A stretch of 64,000 nt of DNA, taken from NCBI GenBank assembly GCA_019636535.1, contig JAHBXK010000011.1, positions 1 to 64,000 of the forward strand, written 5' to 3'. The first letter of the stretch is position 1. Each line of letters opens with the position of its first letter. The notes under the pieces were generated by a model. It was not told the origin of the DNA, ran no database searches, and saw only the letters and a program-made list of their open reading frames with translations. Origin of the DNA: Phycisphaeraceae bacterium (GTDB lineage Bacteria; Planctomycetota; Phycisphaerae; Phycisphaerales; UBA1924). Positions 34,852-44,128 of this stretch are shown here, piece after piece. Position numbers and translations under genes: made by a program.

Positions 34852-34879
34852 TTGCGCAGGCCGCGTCGTCGGGTACGCT
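34852..34879 (+). promoter_or_regulatory. Candidate promoter for the UvrD-like helicase gene
   Basis: TTGCGC (34852-34857), a 16-base spacer, then TACGCT (34874-34879), which ends six bases before GTG 34886. It lies back-to-back with the promoter of the polyproline gene. Confidence 0.4.
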
Positions 34880-34885
34880 TGGCCC

Positions 34886-37800
34886 GTGGCCCGAGCAGCG
34901 GAACAGCCCGAGCGTCCGGACGATGGGCTGAGCCCGGAACAGCAGCTTGCCGTGGAACACACGGAGGGTCCGCTGATCGTGCTGGCCGGTCCCGGCACGG
35001 GCAAGACGCGCGTGATCACGCATCGCGTGGCGCACATGATCCGCGAGCGCGGCATCGAGCCGGAGTCGATCGTCGCGGTGACGTTCACCGTGAAAGCCGC
35101 GGAGCAGATGCGTGATCGCCTCCGCGAACTGGTCGGTTCGAGCGCGGCGGACCGCGTGTGGGCCTCAACGTTCCATGCGATGGGGCTGCGGGTGCTGCAG
35201 CGGTTCGGTGACACGCTCAAATCGACGGCCGACGCCGAGACCCGGCGCGCTGCGCAGCGGATCGCCGCCGACTTCCGCGTCCGGCGCGGGGGGAGGGGGG
35301 GCGGCATGTCGGGCGGCATCGGGACGCTGATCGACTCCGCCCAACAGAAGCGGATTCTGCGCAGGGTCATCCGCGATCTGGACGTGTTTCGCCCGTCGCG
35401 CGCGTACGGGCTTGAGTACGCCGTGGGGATCGCCGCCGATCAGATCGCCGCGTGGAGCGAGATGGCCGTCAGCCCGGAGCGTGCGGCGGAGTTCGGCGAG
35501 CGGTGGCGGGAACATCTGGCCCAGGGCCGATCGTCGGCCGGGGCGGACCTCGACGAGGGCGGGCTCGCCGCGGAACGGGAGCGGCTGGCGGTCTACCTCG
35601 ATGGCGTGCGTGCGTTCGCGGTGTACGAGGCAGCGCTGGGTGAACTCGGGTTGCTCTCGTTCGCCGACCTGATCAACCTGCCAACGCGGCTGCTCAGCGA
35701 TCCGGAGTCGCGTGCGGGTGCGATCGTCCGCGACGAGTGGCGCCACGTCGTCGTCGATGAGTTTCAGGACGCCAACCCGGCGCAGATCGAGATGCTGCGG
35801 GCGCTGGCACCCCCTTCGGCGATCCGGCCGCCCGACCTGTGCGTTGTTGGCGATGACGATCAGTCGATCTACGGCTTCCGCGGGGCCGATGACCGTGCTT
35901 TCACACGGATGAGCCACTTGTGGGGAGAGTCCATCGGTCGAACGGTGCGGGTGCTGGAACTGGCGGACAACTACCGGTCGGCCGCTCCGATCGTGCAACT
36001 CTCATCCGCCGTCATCGCTCGGGCACACTCGCGGTTCAAGCCCGACAAGTCCGTGCGACCGGCCGGATCTGGCGATGGGGCTTTCGTTCCGACGCCCACG
36101 CTGGCCGTTGGGTTGTCGCACGATTCGTTCGATGCTCAGGCGGTCGCGGCGCTCGTTCGGCTGTACATGCACGAGTTCGCGACGAAACTTGAGCAGTCAG
36201 CGAGCGATCCCGAGCGGAGCATCGATCCGCCCACCTTCGCGGTGGTTGTGCGCAGCAACAACCACACCGACTCGATCGCCGCTGCGCTGCGGCAGGAGGG
36301 GATCACGGTCCGGACGGCACACGTCGGCGCCGCGACGGACGACCCCGGCGTGCAGGACGTCATGGCGTGGTGGCGCGTGCTGACGAACCCAGGGGCCACG
36401 GTGCAGGCCCGCAGGCTGCTCGCGCGACCGCCGGTGCGGTTGGGCCCGGAGGTCATCGGTCGGCTGGAGCGCGCCTTCGAAGCCGCGACGGAGGCCGACG
36501 ACCCCAGCGCGCACAACGGATATCTGGCCTTCATCGCGTCGTGTCCGGATGAACTGCTCGGCCCGAAGCCCGAGCACGCCCGCGCAGCGGTGGCGAGGCT
36601 CGTGGACGTGCAGGCACGGCTGGCCCCAGCGGTTGCCGCCGAGCCCGCGTGCGAGGTGGTGCGGCGCATCATCACCGCAACGGGTGTCTCCCATGCCGAA
36701 CTCATGTCACCTCAGGACCGCGCTGCGCGGGTGCAGGCGCTTGTCGCGGTCCTGCGATTCGCGATGGACGTGCAGTCGCGTCTCGATGAGCCGGGCGACT
36801 TGCAGGCGCTGCTGGCGTACTACGACGATCTGAGCGACCAGGATCAGGGCCTGGGCTCTTCCGGCGCGTGGGGAGACATCGAGGAGCGGCTCGACGGGCC
36901 ACGCGTCACCGAGTCGGTGGGCGTCGATGGACTGAGCATCGGTGAACCGGGTGAGAGCAACGAGGATGGCGAACGACCGCTGACCGTGCACACGCCGGTC
37001 GTGACAATCCTGACCGCGCACAAGGCCAAGGGGCTCGAGTTTGACGTGGTGTTCGTGCCCCGCCTGGGTCGGCTCAAGGGACAGTATTCGGCGACCGGCA
37101 AGAGCGATCACGATGACGACGACGGCAACGACCTGATGCCCGCGGGGCTCATGTCGTTCGTGCACCCCGGCGATCGTGCGGCGCGCTCCGCGGGCGAACG
37201 CATCGAAGATGAAGCCAGGAGATTGTTCTACGTTGCGTGCACGCGCGCCAAGCGGCGGCTTGTCCTTCTGAGCAAGCAGAACAAGGGCCGGGCGTCCGGG
37301 ATGCACCTGTTCGAGGAGGTTCTGGAGCACGAACGACCGGCGGGGCTGATTGAGGCCATCGGATTTCAGGACGTGATGAGGCGTGCCGCCGAGGCCGATG
37401 TGCTGCACGCCACGTCGGTCTCGGAGAGCGATCTGGACGACTCGGGCGGCGACGACGAGCACGAGCGATTGGATCGCGCGCGACGGGATGTGCGGCTGTT
37501 CGCCGCTGAAGCGCTCGACCTGTGCGAGCACGCCGGGCGCGACGGTACTCGCGCCTCGCCGGGGTCTTCAACCGCGGCGGACATCGCGAGCGCGATCGAG
37601 CGATTGACACTGGCCGCGCAGCGGATGCGCGCGTTGGGCGGGCTCGCGAGCGGCTACAGCGCAGGGAAGATCGAACCGACGCTGCTCAACGCCGATGATC
37701 GGTACATCTCGCGTCTGGCCCGTCGGCTGGCGAGCGCCCTCGGCCGTGTATCTGAGGACGACGGGACGGGCCATGTGGCAGAGCCGGATGGCACGGGCAC

Positions 37801-38749
37801 GGTCGCCATGTTCACGCCGGGCCTGAAGCCGCCGCTGCGCTTGAGCTTCTCGCAGATCAACGAGTATGTTCGCTGCCCGCGGTGCTATTACCTCCGCCGG
37901 GTGCTGGGCCTGCCCGAGCAGGAGGGAGCGCCCGAGGTCGTTGGACGCGTGGTTCACAAGGCGATCGAACTCTTCACCCGGAAGGCGCGAGGGGAGGAGG
38001 CCGACCTGGCCCACTTGACCGAACTCGGTGTGGACCACAGCGCGCCGGCGGACCTGTCGATGCTGCGGGCCATCGGCCATGCCGTGTTTCGCAAGGCCTG
38101 GCCCACCAACGAGCCGGTCGACAAGGACCAACTGGAACAGGTTGACATTCTGCTTGCGAACTTCTTGTGCGAGTTCTGGAGGCCCGACGACCACACGGTC
38201 GAGATCGAACACAAGATCACGTTCGATTACACGCCGAGCAACACGCCGCCCGCACGGAAGCGGAGCAAGAACGCCAAGTCGGTGCCCGCAGACGCCCGCG
38301 AAGCGCCGGCGGCGGGGCTGAGCGGCGATGGTGCCGTTGCCCAGAGTCACACCATCCAGGCAGTCATCGACCGAGTCGATCTGGTCACTCTCCCGGATGG
38401 GACACAGGCGGACCGCATGATCGACTACAAGACCGGGCGCGATTGGAAGCAGTACACCGAGCCCAAGGACGAAGATCTGCAGATGGGAATCTATGCGTTG
38501 GCGCTCGCGGACGAGCGCGGGATCGACCCGGCCGACCTGCGCGGGACCGCCGAGTACTGGCTTGTTGCCGGGCGCACGCGCGGCGTGCTCGACCTTTCGC
38601 AACTTCGATTGGACAAGGTTCGTCACACGATCGACAAGGCGATCGCGGGGATGCTGTCCGGCCACTTCCCGATCGGTAAGGACCACGCCGGCGGTCGGCA
38701 CGGCCTGACGGACTGCAGGCTGTTCGAGCCCGAACCACGGGCCTCGTAA
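34886..38749 (+). CDS. UvrD/PcrA-type helicase fused to a PD-(D/E)XK nuclease
   Basis: 1287 residues. The first ~800 form a superfamily 1 UvrD/Rep helicase: Walker A GPGTGKT (35-41), motif II VVDEFQDANPAQ (about 290), motif III VGDDDQSIYGFRGAD (about 320), motif V LTAHKAKGLEFDVVFV (about 708) and motif VI LFYVACTRAKRRLVLLS (about 780). From about residue 985 an AddB-like PD-(D/E)XK nuclease follows: LSFSQINEYVRCPRCYYLRR, GRVVHKAIELF and MIDYKTGRDW. The order resembles single-chain helicase-nucleases used in recombinational repair. The open frame starts earlier, but GTG 34886 fits: the family N-terminus follows it and TACGCT lies six bases upstream. Only one Cys is visible near the C-terminus, so an AddB-type Fe-S cluster is not apparent. 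It is convergent with the S9 peptidase gene. Confidence 0.88.
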   Translation: MARAAEQPERPDDGLSPEQQLAVEHTEGPLIVLAGPGTGKTRVITHRVAHMIRERGIEPESIVAVTFTVKAAEQMRDRLRELVGSSAADRVWASTFHAMGLRVLQRFGDTLKSTADAETRRAAQRIAADFRVRRGGRGGGMSGGIGTLIDSAQQKRILRRVIRDLDVFRPSRAYGLEYAVGIAADQIAAWSEMAVSPERAAEFGERWREHLAQGRSSAGADLDEGGLAAERERLAVYLDGVRAFAVYEAALGELGLLSFADLINLPTRLLSDPESRAGAIVRDEWRHVVVDEFQDANPAQIEMLRALAPPSAIRPPDLCVVGDDDQSIYGFRGADDRAFTRMSHLWGESIGRTVRVLELADNYRSAAPIVQLSSAVIARAHSRFKPDKSVRPAGSGDGAFVPTPTLAVGLSHDSFDAQAVAALVRLYMHEFATKLEQSASDPERSIDPPTFAVVVRSNNHTDSIAAALRQEGITVRTAHVGAATDDPGVQDVMAWWRVLTNPGATVQARRLLARPPVRLGPEVIGRLERAFEAATEADDPSAHNGYLAFIASCPDELLGPKPEHARAAVARLVDVQARLAPAVAAEPACEVVRRIITATGVSHAELMSPQDRAARVQALVAVLRFAMDVQSRLDEPGDLQALLAYYDDLSDQDQGLGSSGAWGDIEERLDGPRVTESVGVDGLSIGEPGESNEDGERPLTVHTPVVTILTAHKAKGLEFDVVFVPRLGRLKGQYSATGKSDHDDDDGNDLMPAGLMSFVHPGDRAARSAGERIEDEARRLFYVACTRAKRRLVLLSKQNKGRASGMHLFEEVLEHERPAGLIEAIGFQDVMRRAAEADVLHATSVSESDLDDSGGDDEHERLDRARRDVRLFAAEALDLCEHAGRDGTRASPGSSTAADIASAIERLTLAAQRMRALGGLASGYSAGKIEPTLLNADDRYISRLARRLASALGRVSEDDGTGHVAEPDGTGTVAMFTPGLKPPLRLSFSQINEYVRCPRCYYLRRVLGLPEQEGAPEVVGRVVHKAIELFTRKARGEEADLAHLTELGVDHSAPADLSMLRAIGHAVFRKAWPTNEPVDKDQLEQVDILLANFLCEFWRPDDHTVEIEHKITFDYTPSNTPPARKRSKNAKSVPADAREAPAAGLSGDGAVAQSHTIQAVIDRVDLVTLPDGTQADRMIDYKTGRDWKQYTEPKDEDLQMGIYALALADERGIDPADLRGTAEYWLVAGRTRGVLDLSQLRLDKVRHTIDKAIAGMLSGHFPIGKDHAGGRHGLTDCRLFEPEPRAS

Positions 38750-38826
38750 TTGCGCGCGATCCGCAACGACCGCGAATCAACGCACGGATCGGCCTCGCCG
38801 GGTTCTGTCGGCCCTGTTCGAGTCTC

Positions 38827-41025
38827 TTACTTTCCGATCGCTTCGCTCAGACCCGGCACGAACTGGTGTCCATGGGGAACCGTGATGCTCGAGCCCTCGA
38901 AGGCGTCGCCGATCGGTTCGACGCGGCCTCCCAGGTGCTGTGCGAGGAACGCCTCGGTGACGGCGTAGAAACTCATGCGATTCTCGGGTCGCGCAAAGCC
39001 GTGGCCCTCATCGGGGAAGAGCACGTACGTGACCGGCAGATCCTTCTTGCCCATCGCCGCGACGATCTGGTCGGACTCGGCCTGCTTGACGCGCGGGTCG
39101 TTGGCGCCCTGGCCGATCAAAAGTGGTCTGGCGATCCGATCGACGAATGAGAGCGGCGATCGCGACTCGAGGAATGCGCGTCCGTCGGGCGTGCGATGGT
39201 CGCCGCCGATGCGGTTGACCATCAGGTCCATGACGGGCTTCCAGTACTCGGGCACGCTCTCGAGCAGCGTGACAAGGCTCGACGGGCCGACCACGCTCAC
39301 GCCGCAGGCGAAGACCTCGGGTGTGAAGGTCATGCCGACCAGCGTGGCGTACCCGCCGTAACTGCCTCCGTAGATGGCGACCTTGGCAGGGTCGGCGATT
39401 CCGCGCTCCACCGCCCACATGACCGCGTCGAGCAGATCGTCGTGCATCTTGCCGCCCCACTCGCCGTTCGCGGCGTTGAGGAAGTTCTTTCCGAACCCCG
39501 TAGAGCCGCGGAAGTTGACGCTCATCACGGCGTATCCGCGGTTGGCGAGCCACTGGTGCTCGGGATCAAGGCCCCAGGAATCGCGAGCCCACGGACCGCC
39601 GTGCACGTTGAGGACCATCGGCAAAGCGCGATCGGGAACGCCGTTGCCGTCGGTGTCGCGGGCGCGTGGCAGGGTGTAATAGACCACCATGTCCAAGCCG
39701 TCCCGCGTCTTGATCACCGCGTGGTGCATCGGCGCGAGGGGAGCACGCTCGAGTTCGGGGCGATTGGCGAAGAGGAAGGCCATGCGCTGCGGACCCGTCG
39801 CGTCGCCGCCGGCACGCTTGCCCCGGTCGTAGAGGTAAGTCTTGACCGGCCCCTCGTCTTCGACGAAGGCGACGGTCCAGAGACGATCGTCCTGCGAGCG
39901 GCTGGTGATCAGCATGTCGCCGCCGACGTTGGTCTTGCGGAGAAACTGAAGATCCTCGACCAGGTCCATGCTGAGCAGGTTCCAGCGCGAACGCTCGTGC
40001 TCGATCTCGACCGCCTGCACCCGTCGCGTGCGCGGATCGATGAGCAATGCGCCGGCGTCGGCGTTGTCGACGCCCAGCAGCATGCGGCGAGCGCCGGTCT
40101 TCATGTCCACTTCGTATACCGCGGATGTGTCGCGCCCCTGGCTGCTGGTGATCGTCAGGATGTCGCCGGTCGCATCGAAGCCCGCGATGGACGTATTCGC
40201 CGTGTCTTCCATCGAGATGACCATGAACGGCTCAGCGCTCGGCTCCACGTCTCCGCTCTCTGAGAGCCTGTGGATGTGAATCGAGCCGTCCGGGTTCACA
40301 CGCGCGGCCAATCGCACGCGGAAGTCCAGATCGAGCGTGAAGTCGACCCACCCTGCGTTCTGAAGAAGGAGTGTTCGTTCTCCGGTCGCGATGTTCACGC
40401 GGTGAAGATCGTGCAAAGCGGGCTCTCGGTCGTTGAGACCAAGCACCACTTCGTTCGGAAACTTGGGCGAGAGCATGACGATCTCGGCACGCACACCGTC
40501 CAGCGGCGTCAGGTCCTTCTTCTCACCGGTCCGAACATTCACGCTGTAGACGCGGAAGTTCTCGTCGCCGTTGGCGTCGTCGACGTAGAGGATGTGCTCG
40601 CTGTCATAGGCCCACGAGAAACCCGCCACGCCTCGGCGGGTGTTGGAAGTGAGCGGGCGGGCTGCTTCGACATCCGGCGGCGTGCAGACGTGAACGTTGA
40701 GGGCCCCGCCGTGCGGCGCGAGAAACGCGAGCAGTTTACCGTCGGGCGAGATCGATGCACGCGCTCGCTCGGGGTCGCCGAAGAGGACCGAGCGAGGGAT
40801 GAGTGACACGTCGGTGTTGTCGGGCATCCCAGACTCGCCGGGCCTCGCCTGTTTCGCTGCCTCGGTCTGCGCAGCCGGTGCGGCACCCGCGCCGACGATC
40901 GGCTCGTCGGCGGCGGCGGTCTGAGCGGCAGCGCCCGAGAGCACGATCGCGCTGAGCAGCGCTAAGGAGGGCAGACGGCTTGCTCGTGCGGATTGACGGA
41001 CGAACGACGCGATCCGATTCAGCAT
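38827..41025 (-). CDS. Exported S9 family (prolyl oligopeptidase-type) peptidase
   Basis: A 732-residue serine peptidase, exported by a signal peptide (about residues 12-40, LPSLALLSAIVLSG and following Ala-rich region). A beta-propeller (about 60-440) with WD-like blades such as ISPDGKLLAFLAPHG precedes an alpha/beta-hydrolase domain. Its triad is Ser at about 553 (IYGGSYGGYATLVGM), Asp at about 638 (GANDPRV) and His at about 673 (DEGHGFARPEN). Also typical is YTLPRARD...LPMVLNVHGGPWARDSWG. The frame is open to 41151, but ATG 41025 is where the signal peptide begins. A strong hairpin lies in its leader (41055-41079, GGGC-A-CCACCCG-AG-CGGGTGG-GCCC). It probably breaks down peptides in the periplasm. 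Confidence 0.88.
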   Translation of the reverse strand: MLNRIASFVRQSARASRLPSLALLSAIVLSGAAAQTAAADEPIVGAGAAPAAQTEAAKQARPGESGMPDNTDVSLIPRSVLFGDPERARASISPDGKLLAFLAPHGGALNVHVCTPPDVEAARPLTSNTRRGVAGFSWAYDSEHILYVDDANGDENFRVYSVNVRTGEKKDLTPLDGVRAEIVMLSPKFPNEVVLGLNDREPALHDLHRVNIATGERTLLLQNAGWVDFTLDLDFRVRLAARVNPDGSIHIHRLSESGDVEPSAEPFMVISMEDTANTSIAGFDATGDILTITSSQGRDTSAVYEVDMKTGARRMLLGVDNADAGALLIDPRTRRVQAVEIEHERSRWNLLSMDLVEDLQFLRKTNVGGDMLITSRSQDDRLWTVAFVEDEGPVKTYLYDRGKRAGGDATGPQRMAFLFANRPELERAPLAPMHHAVIKTRDGLDMVVYYTLPRARDTDGNGVPDRALPMVLNVHGGPWARDSWGLDPEHQWLANRGYAVMSVNFRGSTGFGKNFLNAANGEWGGKMHDDLLDAVMWAVERGIADPAKVAIYGGSYGGYATLVGMTFTPEVFACGVSVVGPSSLVTLLESVPEYWKPVMDLMVNRIGGDHRTPDGRAFLESRSPLSFVDRIARPLLIGQGANDPRVKQAESDQIVAAMGKKDLPVTYVLFPDEGHGFARPENRMSFYAVTEAFLAQHLGGRVEPIGDAFEGSSITVPHGHQFVPGLSEAIGK

Positions 41026-41381
41026 GGTTGGGTGATCCGGGGTATGTTTGAGACGGGCACCACCCGAGCGGGTGGGCCCGCATGGTATGGACGTGCGGCC
41101 GGTTGGTTGCCGAACGGCCGCGGCCGGGCGCGTCATGGCAACGGTCGCCAACGTGTGATAACATCTTGCCGTTCATCGAGTTGCGATGAAGTCGTGGTCG
41201 GTTTGTCTCAAAGCGGTTTGTCCTTGACTCGAACGCTTCGCCTCCGATCGCCGAATAGTCGGTAGAAACCCGGAGGCGGACGCGTGCTGCGGATCTGTCC
41301 GCGCTGACCAGTCCTATTTCGCGCCCGCGCTCCCGTCCCCCCCCCCCCCCATCAAACCCACGCCACACCACGAGCCGAACC
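41026..41381. other. 356-bp divergent spacer with a hairpin and a 14-C tract
   Basis: No supported gene. It contains a GC hairpin in the S9 peptidase leader (41055-41079). On the minus strand a TACCAT box lies about 55 bases before the S9 start. A run of 14 cytosines (41337-41350) lies 31 bases before the ATG of the coiled-coil gene. No good plus-strand promoter was identified. Confidence 0.5.
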
Positions 41382-43202
41382 ATGAACGACATTTCCAGAG
41401 TGCTTCGCGCTGCCGCCTGGAGGCTGGGGCTCAACGGGTTCTTCTTCGCGCTCTGCGCGGCGGTGTCGGCCGCGGTGCTTGGCGCGATCGTGCTTCGGTT
41501 GGTTCAGCGCGTCGTGGTCTTTGACATCGACTGGACTGTCGTGGCGACATTGACCGTCGTCGGCTGCGTCGTGTCCGCGCTCGTGTGCGCGATGATCTTC
41601 CGCCCGCGCGCCAAGCAGGTGGCGCTGCGGGTCGACGAAGGCGCCAACCTGCGCGAGGCGTTGTCAACCGCGCTGTGCATCGCCAACGAGCCCGACCCTT
41701 GGTCGCGAGCAACCGTCGAGTCCGCCGCCCGATCCGCGCGCGGCGTGCGCCTGTCGGCGGCGGTGCCCATCCGCGGGCCGCGCTTCTGGCCGGTGCCGCT
41801 GGCGCTCGCGTTGGCGTTTGCGGTCGTTTACCTCGCGGTGCCCAATCTCGATCTGTTCTCCCGATCGACCAAGATCGCACGCGAGCAGGAGCGCGAACTG
41901 GCCGTCCTGCAGGTCACGCAGCAGACGGTCGAGATCCGCCAAAAACTCGACCAACTCACGCAGCAACTCGGCCTCGAGCCCGACCCCGAGCCGCCCACAC
42001 CGACCGGCCGGCCCGACGATCGCGACCCCGAGGCCATCCGCCGGAGCGCGATCAAGGAACTGACGCGGATGTCGGACCGCCTGCAGGAGATGAAGCGATC
42101 CGAGAACGCGATGAAACTGGAAGCGGCGAAGACCGCGCTCTCGCAACTCAAGCCGCCGGGAGAGCAGACGAGCGACCTGTCGAAGTCGCTCGCCGATGGC
42201 AACTTCCAGCAAGCCAAGCAAGAACTCGAGCAGATGCTCAACAAGCTCCAGGAAGGGAATCTCTCCGAGTCCGACAAGCAGGCGATCGGTGAGCAGTTGG
42301 CCAACCTGGCCGAACAGATCAAGAAGGCCGCGGAGAATCAGGAGTCGCTGAACAAGAAGCTCCAGGAGATGGGGATCGACCCGCAGGCCGCGAGTGACCC
42401 CCAGGCCCTGAAGGACGCGATCAGGAACGCCCAGAACCTGACCGACGCTCAGAAGCAGCAACTCGAGAGCATGCTGAACGCCGCGCAGAAGGCCTCCGAA
42501 TCGCTGTCATCGGTCGCCGAGGCGATGAGCCAGATGGCCCAGGAGTGCCAGAACCCCGGCGAGAGCGGCGACGGCAAGCAATCCGAGAACGGCCAGGAAC
42601 AGCAGGGCCAGGGCATGGAAGGCGCCGCCGAATCCGTGGGACAACAACTCTCCGAACTCGAACAGATCGCGATGGAGATGCAACTGGCCGACGCCGCGCT
42701 CTCCGAGTGTCAGGCGGGCATGTCGGCGCTCGGCGAGAACGCGGGGCAGTGCAGCGGCATGGGTGAAGGCATGGCCTACGGCCAGGGCGACGGCGACGGA
42801 ACGGGCATGTATGGCGAGGGCGACATCGTCTCGCAAGGCGGCGGTCAGGGCGGGCCCGGTCAGGGCCGCGGCGGACAGATGGGCGAATCGCAGGCCGGCT
42901 TCGAGACGGCCAAGCGGATCGACAACAAGAACCAGAACAACAAGGGTCCGATCGTCGCATCGCGACTGGTCGAGGGCGAGGCGATCCTCAACGAATCAAC
43001 GGCCGAGTTCGCCGCGGCCGTGGCCGTGGCCGAGGGCGAGGTGGCCGAAGAGATCTCCTCGAACGTGATCCCGCGCGACCGCCACGAAGCCGTGAAGCGC
43101 TACTTCGGCCAGTTGCGGAGCGACGCCGAGAAGAAATCGTCGAGCGCTGGGAAGCCGGCCGAGCCCGCCAAACCAACCGAGGCGGCCAAGGACGCGAAGT
43201 GA
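41382..43202 (+). CDS. Two-helix membrane protein with long coiled-coil domain
   Basis: 606 residues. Two transmembrane helices lie in the first 70 residues (LNGFFFALCAAVSAAVLGAI; VVATLTVVGCVVSALVCAMI) and a third at about 130-150 (VPLALALAFAVVYLAVPNL). A long Glu/Gln/Lys/Ala-rich coiled coil follows (about 165-400), then a Gly/Gln-rich low-complexity stretch (about 390-520). The conserved-looking tail PRDRHEAVKRYFGQLRSD (about residue 565) and the layout resemble the large planctomycete membrane proteins encoded near MoxR/von Willebrand-factor (aerotolerance-type) operons. No such neighbour is visible, so that link is weak. No ribosome site is apparent, and a C14 tract lies 31 bases upstream. 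Function unknown. Confidence 0.7.
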   Translation: MNDISRVLRAAAWRLGLNGFFFALCAAVSAAVLGAIVLRLVQRVVVFDIDWTVVATLTVVGCVVSALVCAMIFRPRAKQVALRVDEGANLREALSTALCIANEPDPWSRATVESAARSARGVRLSAAVPIRGPRFWPVPLALALAFAVVYLAVPNLDLFSRSTKIAREQERELAVLQVTQQTVEIRQKLDQLTQQLGLEPDPEPPTPTGRPDDRDPEAIRRSAIKELTRMSDRLQEMKRSENAMKLEAAKTALSQLKPPGEQTSDLSKSLADGNFQQAKQELEQMLNKLQEGNLSESDKQAIGEQLANLAEQIKKAAENQESLNKKLQEMGIDPQAASDPQALKDAIRNAQNLTDAQKQQLESMLNAAQKASESLSSVAEAMSQMAQECQNPGESGDGKQSENGQEQQGQGMEGAAESVGQQLSELEQIAMEMQLADAALSECQAGMSALGENAGQCSGMGEGMAYGQGDGDGTGMYGEGDIVSQGGGQGGPGQGRGGQMGESQAGFETAKRIDNKNQNNKGPIVASRLVEGEAILNESTAEFAAAVAVAEGEVAEEISSNVIPRDRHEAVKRYFGQLRSDAEKKSSSAGKPAEPAKPTEAAKDAK

Positions 43203-43224
43203 TCCGTCATCGTACCGGAGGCGA

Positions 43225-43473
43225 TCACGAAGATGCCGATGCGAGACCTGCTCGCGAAGGTCGGATCCACGCATAGTAAACGAGTGCGGCCAGCACGACA
43301 GGCCAGCCCGCCATGGCGAACCAGTTCATCTGCTCGGTAAAGGTGAACCACCCCAGGTCCCAGGGCAGCAGGTGGCGACCCCAGACTCCAAGCCACCAGT
43401 GACCGACAGTTTCGTGCGCGGCAACACCCGAAAGGAACTTCGCCGCTTCTTTCGCGCGTCCAGCCATGGTCAT
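43225..43473 (-). CDS. Small one- or two-helix membrane protein
   Basis: An 82-residue protein with an aromatic-rich amphipathic middle (HETVGHWWLGVWGRHLLPWD) and one clear helix near the end (NWFAMAGWPVVLAALVYYAW). The start is ATG 43473 with TGGAGC directly ahead; ATG 43467 is also possible. It follows the DUF2231 gene by 24 bp and may share its transcript. I do not recognise a family; the clean Trp/His/Tyr pattern in a GC-rich region suggests it is real. It is convergent with the coiled-coil gene (22-bp gap). Confidence 0.6.
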   Translation of the reverse strand: MTMAGRAKEAAKFLSGVAAHETVGHWWLGVWGRHLLPWDLGWFTFTEQMNWFAMAGWPVVLAALVYYAWIRPSRAGLASASS

Positions 43474-43497
43474 GCTCCAGAATGAGCCACCAACGGG

Positions 43498-44061
43498 TTA
43501 GTCGTCTTCGCGTTCAGGCGAAGCGCCTTGCTCGATCGCCTTGTTCACCGAGGCAGCACCGCCGGACACAATCGGTGCGTGCACCCCGTGCACATGCACG
43601 AGCTTTCCACCCTCGTGTGCTGCGTTGGCCAACACGATCGCGGGCACAAGGCTCATCGCAAAGAGCACGCAGCCCCCGATCAGGCGAACACGACGGCTCG
43701 TCCGATCGGCCATCACCACATAGGCTGCCGTCACAGCCGCCAGCACAAGCATCAATACGATCGATAGATTCCTCGCCAACTCCGCCAGACCCTCATGCCG
43801 CTCGAGCGTCGGCTTCGCTCCGGGCACTGCTTTCGCAAACTTCTCAGCTGCCTCGCCAGTGCTCACGGACAGGAACGCAAAGCCCGTGCCCAGCACACTC
43901 AGAATCAGCGCTGAGATGAGCATGCCCTTCGACTGCCCCTTCCAGACCGCCGCCAGCACGATGAACAGCGGCACGACGAGCATGATCGCGATCGGAAAGT
44001 GAACCACCAACGGGTGAAGTCCTTCATACGCAGGCAGCGGTGGAAAGAGGGAAGAATTCAT
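43498..44061 (-). CDS. DUF2231-like four-helix membrane protein
   Basis: A 187-residue membrane protein with four hydrophobic helices. The N-terminal motif LHPLVVHFPIAIMLVVPLFI is the hallmark of the DUF2231 family (HPxxVHFPIAL), whose members may bind metal or heme through His but whose function is not settled. A His-rich stretch near the C-terminus (GGKLVHVHGVHAP) adds possible ligands. The start is ATG 44061; TACCAT lies exactly six bases before it, with no ribosome site, so the transcript is likely leaderless. The small membrane protein at 43225-43473 follows and may be co-transcribed. Confidence 0.75.
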   Translation of the reverse strand: MNSSLFPPLPAYEGLHPLVVHFPIAIMLVVPLFIVLAAVWKGQSKGMLISALILSVLGTGFAFLSVSTGEAAEKFAKAVPGAKPTLERHEGLAELARNLSIVLMLVLAAVTAAYVVMADRTSRRVRLIGGCVLFAMSLVPAIVLANAAHEGGKLVHVHGVHAPIVSGGAASVNKAIEQGASPEREDD

Positions 44062-44067
44062 GATAAA

Positions 44068-44073
44068 ATGGTA
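44068..44073 (-). promoter_or_regulatory. Candidate -10 box (TACCAT) of leaderless DUF2231 gene
   Basis: On the minus strand TACCAT, six bases, then ATG 44061. The surrounding bases are unusually A/T-rich for this window, which supports a promoter. Confidence 0.42.
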
Positions 44074-44128
44074 GGCAATACAGTCTCGCCACCTGCCGCC
44101 GGGTGCATTGGTCAGAGGCGCTCGCCCC

